A stretch of DNA of 7,450 bases, from NCBI GenBank assembly GCA_047618505.1, contig JBLHLB010000200.1, positions 1 to 7,450 of the forward strand, written 5' to 3'. The position numbers and the translations under genes are program-made. This DNA is from JBLHLB01 sp047618505. Lineage in GTDB: Bacteria > Planctomycetota > UBA1135 > GCA-002686595. This document shows positions 1-5,315 of this stretch, one piece after another (within the stretch, counting starts at the first letter, position 1; every line of letters begins with the position of its first letter). Below the pieces are notes generated by a model. The model saw nothing but the letters and a program-made list of their open reading frames with translations, ran no database searches and had not been told where the DNA came from.

Positions 1-2
1 AG

Positions 3-131
3 CTCGAAAAAGCCCGTCGCACGCTGCGTGAGGTCGAATCAAGAGACCTCGAAAAGCTCGCCCTGCCGTACCTCACACAACTCCTGGAAGCCGAAGCGAA
101 TGGGCAAGTTCCCCTCGAAGATCGTGAATAA
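3..131 (+). CDS. C-terminal end of an upstream gene (5' truncated by the window edge)
   Basis: An open frame runs from the window edge to a TAA at 129-131 and gives 42 residues beginning LEKARRTLREVESRDLEKL and ending GQVPLEDRE. The segment is rich in Glu, Arg and Leu and looks like an amphipathic helix. A charged helical tail of this kind could close a TPR or coiled-coil protein, but too little is present to name a family. No start codon is in view. That it is a real gene is supported by its even, high-GC codon use and by the tight junction with the next gene: the stop falls 7 nt before the ATG at 139, or 32 nt inside the next gene if that gene starts at 100. Such spacing suggests co-transcription. 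Function unknown. Confidence 0.5.
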   Translation, partial: LEKARRTLREVESRDLEKLALPYLTQLLEAEANGQVPLEDRE

Positions 132-1803
132 TCGTGCCATGCGAATTGGAATCGCGGTGGTCCTCCTTGCGGTAGGGTGCGCAAAACCGGCGGACGACTC
201 CAGCTCCGTATCTAGCGAAGCCCCCACATCCTCAGGGCAGCCGTGGTTCGAGGATCACGCGCAGGAGCTCGGACTTCACTTCACCCACAAGAGTGGCGCG
301 CAGCAGGAGCGCTATCTCATGCCGGAGACTATCACGGGGGGGGCGGCCCTGACGGACCTCGACGGAGACGGCGACCTCGATGTCTACTTTGTGCAGGGCG
401 GAGATGCAGCTGCCGCCGGTGATGCGAACCCGGGGAATCAGCTTTTCGAAAATACCCCAGGGGGTTTCCGCGATGCCACCGAGAACAGCGGGGCCGACGA
501 TCACGGCTACGGAATGGGGGTCGCCGCGGGGGACGTAAACGGAGACGGCAAGATCGACCTCTTCGTTACGAACCTACACGCGGATACGCTCCTCATGAAC
601 CGGGGAGACCTGAGCTTTCGCACTGCGGAGACAAGCTCCTTTGAGCCCTCCGAAAATTGGAACACGAGCGCGGCCTTCGTCGACATCGATCTTGATGGTG
701 ATCTCGACCTTTATGTTGCCGCCTACATCGACTGGAGTTTGGCCTCCGAAGTCGCCTGCACAAACCGACGTGGAATCCCAGATTACTGCAGTCCCAAGAC
801 CTACAAAGCCTCAGCCCCCGACACGCTCTTCGTGAATCAGGGTGACGGGAGTTTCCGCGACGAATCTGACGCACGTGGTGTTCGGAGTTCCCGTGGCAAC
901 GGCCTTGGTGTTGGCTGCGCAGACTTTGACATGGATGGCTGGCCGGACATTTTTGTTGCCAACGACGGAACGCCCGACTTCCTATGGCACAACATGGAAG
1001 GGCTACGCTTCGAGGAACTCGCCACGCCAATGGGCTGTGCCACCAGTGCGGACGGTACACACAAGGCAGGCATGGGGGTTGCGATCGCCGACGTGGACGG
1101 AGATCTTGACTCCGATATCTTGGTGTGCAATCTCGCCTCAGAGACCGACTCACTGCACCTAAACGAAGGCACGTATTTCCGCGAGGGTACAGCACAGGCC
1201 GGGCTCGCCTCGGGGAGCCGAGCCTTTACGCGCTTTGGCCTGGGATTGATCGACTTCAACAACGATGGCCACCTCGACATCTATCAAGCCAATGGGCGCG
1301 TGGAGAAGCACGGGCAAATCTGGGGCGCGGACCCCTACGCTGAGCCAAACATGCTCCTGAAAGGTCGTCCTGGCCCGCGCTTTGACATAGGCGAATTTCC
1401 GGGCGGGACGCGAACTGCACTGTACGGCACAAGTCGGGCCGCCGCCTTCGGGGATGTAAACGGCGATGGAGCCGTCGATATCCTTGTGGTTAACCGTGAT
1501 GCGGCGGCACACCTATTGATCAATCAGGCACCGAACCCGGGGAGCTTTCTACTGCTCCGCGTCCTTGATGGGAACGGCTTGGATGCGATTGGCGCCCAGG
1601 TCTTCCTGGAGAGCGGCGACTTCAGCATGCACCGTGAGGTTCGCACGGCCTATAGCTATTTGGCCAGCAACGATCCCCGGGTGCACTTCGGGCTGGGTCA
1701 CCGTTCCGAAATTGAATCCGTGCGAGTGCGTTTCTTGGACGGAGAAGAGCAGGAGTTCGGGCCCCTTGAAACAGGGCGCGAGCACGTGCTACGACGCAGG
1801 TAG
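100..1803 (+). CDS. CRTAC1-family FG-GAP/VCBS propeller lipoprotein with C-terminal ASPIC/UnbV domain
   Basis: Numbered from the ATG at 100 (567 aa). Residues 1-26 form a lipoprotein signal: basic start MGKFPSKIVNNR, hydrophobic IGIAVVLLAVG, then Cys27, so the protein is probably lipid-anchored and faces the periplasm or outside. Seven calcium-loop motifs of the DxDxDGxxD type lie near residues 86-94, 145-153, 195-203, 275-283, 331-339, 385-393 and 452-460. They match a seven-bladed integrin-alpha-like propeller. The fifth (DVDGDLDSD) departs from the consensus by lacking the DG pair. A Cys pair (220, 230; YCSPKTY) before a VNQGDGSF turn is typical of CRTAC1 proteins. From about residue 483 the ASPIC/UnbV domain follows, with AIGAQV, YSYLASNDPRVHFGLGH and a C-terminal VRFLDG strand. 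Such proteins are thought to mediate adhesion or binding; no enzymatic activity is evident. The start is uncertain. ATG 100 has GGAAG at 86-90 and a basic n-region. ATG 139 avoids overlap with the upstream gene but has no clear ribosome site and leaves a very short signal. An ATG at 28 would overlap far more. Confidence 0.9.
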   Translation: MGKFPSKIVNNRAMRIGIAVVLLAVGCAKPADDSSSVSSEAPTSSGQPWFEDHAQELGLHFTHKSGAQQERYLMPETITGGAALTDLDGDGDLDVYFVQGGDAAAAGDANPGNQLFENTPGGFRDATENSGADDHGYGMGVAAGDVNGDGKIDLFVTNLHADTLLMNRGDLSFRTAETSSFEPSENWNTSAAFVDIDLDGDLDLYVAAYIDWSLASEVACTNRRGIPDYCSPKTYKASAPDTLFVNQGDGSFRDESDARGVRSSRGNGLGVGCADFDMDGWPDIFVANDGTPDFLWHNMEGLRFEELATPMGCATSADGTHKAGMGVAIADVDGDLDSDILVCNLASETDSLHLNEGTYFREGTAQAGLASGSRAFTRFGLGLIDFNNDGHLDIYQANGRVEKHGQIWGADPYAEPNMLLKGRPGPRFDIGEFPGGTRTALYGTSRAAAFGDVNGDGAVDILVVNRDAAAHLLINQAPNPGSFLLLRVLDGNGLDAIGAQVFLESGDFSMHREVRTAYSYLASNDPRVHFGLGHRSEIESVRVRFLDGEEQEFGPLETGREHVLRRR

Positions 1804-1804
1804 A

Positions 1805-1818
1805 CGCTTCCCTAAGCG
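1805..1818 (+). terminator. Possible weak terminator hairpin after the CRTAC1 gene
   Basis: CGCTT (1805-1809) and AAGCG (1814-1818) form a perfect 5-bp stem around a CCCT loop, beginning one base after the stop codon. The following ATTGTTGCT is only mildly T-rich, so an efficient intrinsic terminator is doubtful. Confidence 0.22.
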
Positions 1819-1842
1819 ATTGTTGCTACGCCGCTCTCTTCT

Positions 1843-1942
1843 TGGGTCTTTTCCGTAATTGACACCGACTGTGGTCGTCGAGGTATGCTCTAAATGCGAC
1901 CACTCAACAGCGTAGGGACTTGAGCTCGATCGACCACAGGCG
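1843..1942 (+). promoter_or_regulatory. Copy 1 of a 100-bp intergenic element; promoter-like, upstream of the esterase gene
   Basis: This is one of three copies that align with no gaps; it matches copy 2 at 73 of 100 positions and copy 3 at 54 of 100 (hand count). It contains a perfect TTGACA at 1859-1864 and TATGCT at 1884-1889. The 19-nt spacer is longer than the 17-nt sigma-70 optimum, so the promoter reading is tentative. CTGTGGTCG (1869-1877) and CGACCACAG (1931-1939) are perfect 9-nt inverted arms around a 53-nt loop, a possible long stem or a split operator. AGGGACTTG (1914-1922) is shared exactly with copy 3, and CAGGCG (1937-1942) ends all three copies. The element ends 64 nt before the esterase ATG, so its distal part is probably transcribed as leader. 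Confidence 0.6.
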
Positions 1943-1993
1943 CTGAACGCAGCACCAACAAGCGGGTGGGCTCACCTGTTCGAATTCTCCACA

Positions 1994-2000
1994 AAAGGAA
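1994..2000 (+). promoter_or_regulatory. Ribosome binding site of the esterase gene
   Basis: AAAGGAA lies 6 nt before the ATG at 2007. It is the clearest Shine-Dalgarno-like site in the window and fixes the esterase start. Confidence 0.7.
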
Positions 2001-2006
2001 CACACA

Positions 2007-3056
2007 ATGGGTTATTCACGTCAAGCGCTCCTGCCCCTCCTGGCTGTCATGCTATTGGGGGCTATGGCTCTGCCAACCCTCGTCGATGATCCTCTGCCCG
2101 ACCCGGACGGCAAGTCCGCGAAAATGAGCCGGCCCGTGCAGGTGTACATCCTCTTGGGCCAATCAAACATGCTGGGCTTCGGCCACATCCAGGGCGAAGA
2201 CGGCTCACTCGAGCACGCGGTAAAGGAAAAGGGCCTCTACCCCTATCTTGTCGACGACGATGGGAATTGGACCGTACGACAGGATGTCCGCAACGTACGC
2301 GTCATGGGAAGCGGCACCGGTGGCATGCGGCAGTTCAACAACGAGTTCTTGACCATCACCGGCGGAAACATCGGCCCGGAGATCGGCATCGGACATCACG
2401 TGGGTCACGCCACCCAAGCCCCCGTCATGCTCCTCAAGAGTTGCATCGGCAACCGCTCCCTCGGCTGGGACCTGCTGCCTCCCGGCTCCGAGCAGTATGA
2501 GTACGAAGGCGAGATCTACGCTGGCTATAAGGAGTCGCCTGACAAGTGGGAAAAGGGCACCGAGCCCGAGCCCATCGGATGGTATGCGGGCATGCAGTAC
2601 GACGGAGATGTGGCTAGGGCGAAGGCGGTTCTCGCCGAGCTCGAGAAGTACTACCCCGACGCCAAGGGCTACGAGATCGCTGGGTTCTTCTGGTGGCAGG
2701 GCGACAAGGACCGCTACAACGCAGCACACGCCAGCAAGTACGAAGAGAATCTCGTTCGGCTCATCGAGCAGTTGCGAGCAGATTTCGATGCACCCAAGGC
2801 GAAGTTTGTCATCGCCACTCTTGGGCAAACCGAAAAAGGCGCCACGGGCAACGAGGGCATGATCCTCGATGGGATGCTCACGGTCGACGGCAACGCCGGC
2901 AAGTACCCCGAATTCAAAGGCAACGTCGCCACCGTCTACAGCCACCCGCTATCGATGGGCGGGAGTTCCAACGCCCACTACAGCGGGAACGCCGAGACCT
3001 ACATGAACATTGGCGAGGCGATGGGCAAGGCGATGGTTGTGCTGATGGAGGACTAG
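2007..3056 (+). CDS. Secreted sialate O-acetylesterase-like SGNH hydrolase (SASA / CE6 type)
   Basis: 349 aa. Residues 1-21 are a signal peptide (MGYSRQALLPLLAVMLLGAMA) with an A-M-A cleavage site; the mature protein is likely periplasmic or released. The SGNH nucleophile block VYILLGQSNMLGFG places the catalytic Ser at 53. GPEIGIG at 123-129 is a further conserved block, and LLKSCIGNRSLGWDLLPPG at 142-160 is typical of a bacterial SASA subgroup. GFFWWQGDKD at 226-235 corresponds to the WxQGE motif of the family, here with Asp instead of Glu. The C-terminal block NAHYSGNAETYMNIGEAMG (322-340) carries the probable catalytic His324. The family removes O-acetyl groups from sugars (sialic acid, xylan and other carbohydrates); the real substrate cannot be read from sequence. 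The gene lies alone between two intergenic element copies and has its own ribosome site, so it may be a separate transcription unit. It is complete, with normal length for the single-domain form. Confidence 0.9.
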   Translation: MGYSRQALLPLLAVMLLGAMALPTLVDDPLPDPDGKSAKMSRPVQVYILLGQSNMLGFGHIQGEDGSLEHAVKEKGLYPYLVDDDGNWTVRQDVRNVRVMGSGTGGMRQFNNEFLTITGGNIGPEIGIGHHVGHATQAPVMLLKSCIGNRSLGWDLLPPGSEQYEYEGEIYAGYKESPDKWEKGTEPEPIGWYAGMQYDGDVARAKAVLAELEKYYPDAKGYEIAGFFWWQGDKDRYNAAHASKYEENLVRLIEQLRADFDAPKAKFVIATLGQTEKGATGNEGMILDGMLTVDGNAGKYPEFKGNVATVYSHPLSMGGSSNAHYSGNAETYMNIGEAMGKAMVVLMED

Positions 3057-3089
3057 GGTGCCTAGGGTGCCTAGGGTGCCTAGGGTTGC
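3054..3089 (+). repeat. 9-bp tandem repeat (TAGGGTGCC) spanning the esterase stop codon
   Basis: TAGGGTGCC occurs in three perfect direct copies (3054-3062, 3063-3071, 3072-3080), followed by a degenerate fourth (TAGGGTTGC, 3081-3089). The unit length is a multiple of three and the first copy begins with the esterase stop codon, so TAG recurs in frame at 3054, 3063, 3072 and 3081. The unit junctions also form three CCTAGG palindromes. Confidence 0.85.
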
Positions 3090-3544
3090 GCTCTCTATCG
3101 TTCCGGCTCGTAGCGGTGCAGACATAGAATCCCGAAGGCGACTTGAGCTCTCTGTGCCCCAAAGAACTATCAGGACCATAAGTCGATCATCTGCACCGAC
3201 AGTAGCTGCGGGCATGAATCCGCGTGGGGTTGGCGTATGGTTCGCAATTTGAAATGACTGAGCCCTTCCCCCATGAGGTCAGCTAGCAACCACCTTCGAC
3301 TTGGGCGGGCCTAGCTCAAACATCCGATTCAGCACCTTGCACGCGACCCAGACCTCCTGATCTGCGCGTCCCCCACCTTACCCTTGAGGTGCCACTGCGG
3401 GACTGGTGCCCCTCGCCGGCGCTCGTGGCGTGCGTAGTTCTCCGCAGGGGACCCAGCCCTCGGTCTAGATCCTCTCCCTAATTGTGACCTGCTGCGGTCG
3501 CCGGGGTTTGATCTAGTTGCAATCACTCTGCAGAGTAGCGGCTT
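3057..3544. other. Long intergenic region between the esterase and sulfatase genes
   Basis: No convincing coding frame was found on either strand in these 488 nt; short open frames here lack a ribosome site, a signal or recognisable motifs. It holds the tail of the 9-bp tandem repeat and a separated perfect inverted repeat, CGGTGCAGA (3114-3122) and TCTGCACCG (3190-3198). Blocks near 3175-3215 and 3370-3396 resemble the gap after the sulfatase (about 4961-5003 and 5042-5072). Most of copy 2 of the 100-bp element lies at the right end. No tRNA or rRNA signature was recognised. Confidence 0.6.
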
Positions 3545-3565
3545 ATGATCGATCGACCCCAGGCG
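3466..3565 (+). promoter_or_regulatory. Copy 2 of the 100-bp intergenic element, running into the sulfatase 5' end
   Basis: This copy matches copy 1 at 73 of 100 positions and copy 3 at 59 of 100, ungapped. The leading TAGATCCTCTCCC is nearly identical to the one in copy 3 and sits at the same distance (16 nt) before the -35-like box. The boxes are TTGTGA (3482-3487) and TTTGAT (3507-3512), again 19 nt apart. The inverted arms of copy 1 are kept with one mismatch (CTGCGGTCG at 3492-3500, CGACCCCAG at 3554-3562). The element extends 21 nt past the ATG at 3545, and a GTG in the sulfatase frame lies 9 nt beyond its end, at 3575. This argues that translation may begin at 3575. Confidence 0.58.
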
Positions 3566-4927
3566 ATAGGCAAAGTGCCCACCACTGCATGGTTACGCAT
3601 TCTGCTGCTTGCCCTGCTCGTGGCTTGCAGCTCGACCAAGGCAAGCGGGCCGGACGGATTTTCGCGCCCCAACTTAATTGTCGTGCTTGCGGACGATCTC
3701 GGCGTCGAGGCACTCGGTTGCTATGGAGGCGAGAGCTACGCCACCCCCAACCTCGATCAGCTCGCCCATGCGGGCGTGCTCTTCGAGAATGCTTTCACGC
3801 AACCACTCTGCACGCCCACGCGAGTCGAACTCTTGACAGGTCGCAGCAATGCGCGCAATTACCTTTCGTTCTCGGTGCTCGACCCACGTGAAAGGACCTT
3901 TGCCCACGTTCTACGCGACGGTGGGTATCGAACCTTCGCCATCGGCAAGTGGCAGCTGTTTGGCGCCGATCACTATGGGCCCCAGATACAAGCGCACGGC
4001 AGCCTTCCCGAAGATGCTGGGTTCGAACATCACGCCCTGTGGCAGGTTGAGCAACTCGGCTTGCGTCATTGGGAGCCGACTCTGACAATCGATGGCCTGA
4101 GCACCACATTTGACCCGAGCGCATACGGCCCGGATCTTGCTCTGGAACATGGGTTGCGATGGATTGATGAGGCGGGAGATGACCCGTTCTTGATGTACTG
4201 GCCCATGATCCTTCCCCATGATCCGTTTCTCGCTCCACCGGGTTCGGAAGGCCCCCGTAAGCCGCCGGGGGATCCGCTGCACTTTGGGCCAACGGTGGAG
4301 TACATGGACGCGTTGGTCGGCCGCTTGGTTGAACACCTCGAACAGCGCGGTCTTGCAGAGAACACAATGATCCTCTTCATTGGAGACAACGGAACATCGC
4401 CACAGATCATCTCGAAGAGGGCAGGGAGCCTGATAAGGGGTGACAAGAAGCGCCCGACGGATGCCGGCAGTCGTGTGCCCTTTCTCGCCTACGCTCCCGG
4501 GCGCTGGAGCCAGGCCAAGAGGGTCACGGACCCCGTTTCCACTGTGGATGTGTTTGCCACGTTGATTGACGCTTCGGGTCTACAGCTACCCAAAGACCGA
4601 CCCTTGGACGGTTGGAGCTTGATGCCGCGCCTGGATGGTGAAGTGGAACGGCATCGCGAGTGGGTCAACTTCCACTACCATCCGCGCCCGGTTTCGCGCC
4701 CCAATTCGAAAGCCCAACGGTGGGCGCGTGACGAACGTTGGCAGCTTTTTGAGGACGGTCGATTGTTTGACACGGATCAAGATCCTGGCTTGGAACAGGC
4801 CTATGGGGAGACCCAAGGCGAGACCCAGAGTGGGGCTCAAGTTGCTGCGCGCGCTCGTCTACAGCGAGGGCTCGACTCTCTGCCACAACCCTTGGTGCGG
4901 GAAACACATCAGCGCACCCAGCGCTAG
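3545..4927 (+). CDS. Formylglycine-dependent sulfatase (arylsulfatase A-like), predicted lipoprotein
   Basis: 460 aa from ATG 3545. A hydrophobic stretch LRILLLALLVA precedes Cys28 in a good lipobox (LVAC), so the enzyme is probably membrane-anchored outside the cytoplasm. Sulfatase hallmarks appear in order: RPNLIVVLADDLG (41-53) with metal ligands Asp50 and Asp51; LCTPTRVELLTGR (88-100), where Cys89 fits the CxPxR signal for conversion to formylglycine and Arg93 completes it; AIGKWQLFG (132-140) with Lys135; LPHDPF (223-228) with His225; FIGDNGT (278-284) with Asp281 and Asn282; and a GDKKRPTDAGSRVPFL segment (299-314) supplying the usual late Lys. It should hydrolyse sulfate esters of carbohydrate or aryl substrates; the substrate is not predictable by eye. 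One oddity is that the common GKWHLG motif reads GKWQLF, with Gln in place of the His that lines the active site in arylsulfatase A. A Gln here may be a subfamily trait. A GTG start at 3575 would give 450 aa and a compact signal, MPTTAWLRILLLALLVAC. The tail after about 420 (GETQGETQSGAQ) is low-complexity. Confidence 0.93.
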   Translation: MIDRPQAIGKVPTTAWLRILLLALLVACSSTKASGPDGFSRPNLIVVLADDLGVEALGCYGGESYATPNLDQLAHAGVLFENAFTQPLCTPTRVELLTGRSNARNYLSFSVLDPRERTFAHVLRDGGYRTFAIGKWQLFGADHYGPQIQAHGSLPEDAGFEHHALWQVEQLGLRHWEPTLTIDGLSTTFDPSAYGPDLALEHGLRWIDEAGDDPFLMYWPMILPHDPFLAPPGSEGPRKPPGDPLHFGPTVEYMDALVGRLVEHLEQRGLAENTMILFIGDNGTSPQIISKRAGSLIRGDKKRPTDAGSRVPFLAYAPGRWSQAKRVTDPVSTVDVFATLIDASGLQLPKDRPLDGWSLMPRLDGEVERHREWVNFHYHPRPVSRPNSKAQRWARDERWQLFEDGRLFDTDQDPGLEQAYGETQGETQSGAQVAARARLQRGLDSLPQPLVRETHQRTQR

Positions 4928-5099
4928 CGGTGCCTACCGGAGACTTTATCCGGACCGTCAGTTGACCATAGGTGCGTCCTGCGTCGGCTGTTGCTTTGCG
5001 GCCCAAGCATCGCCTTCCAAGTGCCGCGCTCGGAGAGGATGCCCCCCCTTCGGTACCCTTGAAAGCTCCACTCTTCGATGAGGCCTGCAGTTCACCGTT

Positions 5100-5199
5100 T
5101 AGATCCCCTCCCCTGTTGACACCTAACACTGTCTCCGGACTCCAAACTCGCCGCAAGCGCTCCAATGTGCAGGGACTTGTACTCCAGCTTGTGCAGGCG
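5100..5199 (+). promoter_or_regulatory. Copy 3 of the 100-bp intergenic element, upstream of the BNR gene
   Basis: The most diverged copy (54 of 100 identical to copy 1, 59 of 100 to copy 2), but the alignment needs no gaps and the exact blocks stay in register: TTGACACC at 5116-5123 and AGGGACTTG at 5171-5179 (shared with copy 1), TAGATCC at 5100-5106 (shared with copy 2), and CAGGCG at 5194-5199 (shared with both). The -35-like TTGACA is perfect, but the -10 position (TCCAAA, 5141-5146) is poor. The inverted arms of copies 1 and 2 are lost. TGTGCAGG is directly repeated within it (5166-5173, 5190-5197). An ATG lies 9 nt beyond the element end, as the GTG does in copy 2. Confidence 0.5.
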
Positions 5200-5208
5200 A
5201 CGAACGCA

Positions 5209-5277
5209 ATGACCCGTGCTCTTGTCATGGCCGCACTGCAACTCTCCCGCTGCTGGGCGTTTTCCCAGGGGCCATGA
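5209..5277 (+). CDS. Possible 22-codon leader ORF downstream of element copy 3
   Basis: This ORF begins at an ATG 9 nt after the element end and encodes a short peptide starting MTRALVMAALQLSRCW. A basic residue followed by a hydrophobic stretch resembles a truncated signal peptide. Its TGA overlaps the next ATG as ATGA at 5274-5277. AGGCGA at 5195-5200 is a weak ribosome-site candidate. It could be a coupled leader peptide, the remnant of a decayed gene start, or chance. No family is recognised. Confidence 0.25.
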   Translation: MTRALVMAALQLSRCWAFSQGP

Positions 5278-5315
5278 ACGCTGCGCCGGTGGAGCGCGAT
5301 ACCATTTGTGAATGA
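5274..5315 (+). CDS. Possible 13-codon ORF bridging to the BNR gene
   Basis: This tiny ORF starts in the ATGA overlap of the preceding leader ORF. It ends in a second ATGA (5312-5315) whose ATG is the most upstream start of the BNR gene. The peptide (MNAAPVERDTICE) has no recognisable feature. The only argument for translation is the pair of 4-nt overlaps, which would let ribosomes re-initiate along the chain. The GGTGGAG inside it (5288-5294) is 17 nt before the BNR ATG, too far for a usual ribosome site. Confidence 0.15.
   Translation: MNAAPVERDTICE

Larger units (their letters stand above)
4928..5311. other. Intergenic region between the sulfatase and BNR genes
   Basis: 384 nt without a clear large gene. 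Just after the sulfatase stop, CCGGA (4937-4941) and TCCGG (4949-4953) could form a short hairpin, but no T-run follows. The block at about 4961-5003 and TACCCTTGAAAGCTCCACT (5054-5072) resemble parts of the previous gap. Copy 3 of the 100-bp element is at 5100-5199. Two short overlapping ORFs (5209-5277 and 5274-5315) lead into the next gene. Confidence 0.55.

Noticed and set aside
226..235. Asp instead of Glu in the WxQGE-like motif of the esterase (these coordinates are residue numbers; about nt 2682-2711) as a sign of an inactive enzyme.
   Set aside because: The change is conservative, the catalytic Ser and His blocks are intact, and similar variants are expected within SASA proteins.
593..1195. 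A long open frame on the minus strand inside the CRTAC1 gene.
   Set aside because: It lies opposite a gene with clear domain motifs, is Arg/Cys-rich with no family resemblance, and is explained by high-GC codon structure on the other strand.
2205..2945. A 246-codon minus-strand open frame opposite the esterase gene.
   Set aside because: The + strand frame has a signal peptide and complete SGNH motifs. The antisense frame has no recognisable domain, and its length follows from codon bias.
3054..3089. Reading the short repeat as a CRISPR array.
   Set aside because: The unit is 9 bp with no spacers and no cas genes nearby; it is a simple tandem repeat.
3137..3150. A possible fourth copy of the 100-bp element, suggested by GACTTGAGCTC (3140-3150), which matches copy 1.
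   Set aside because: The -35-like box and the rest of the element are not in register upstream; the closest TTG is 4 nt off and flanking identity is low. An 11-nt match alone is not enough.
4937..4953. A terminator after the sulfatase gene (CCGGA/TCCGG arms).
   Set aside because: Only a 5-bp stem with a 7-nt loop and no T-run after it; too weak to list as a terminator.
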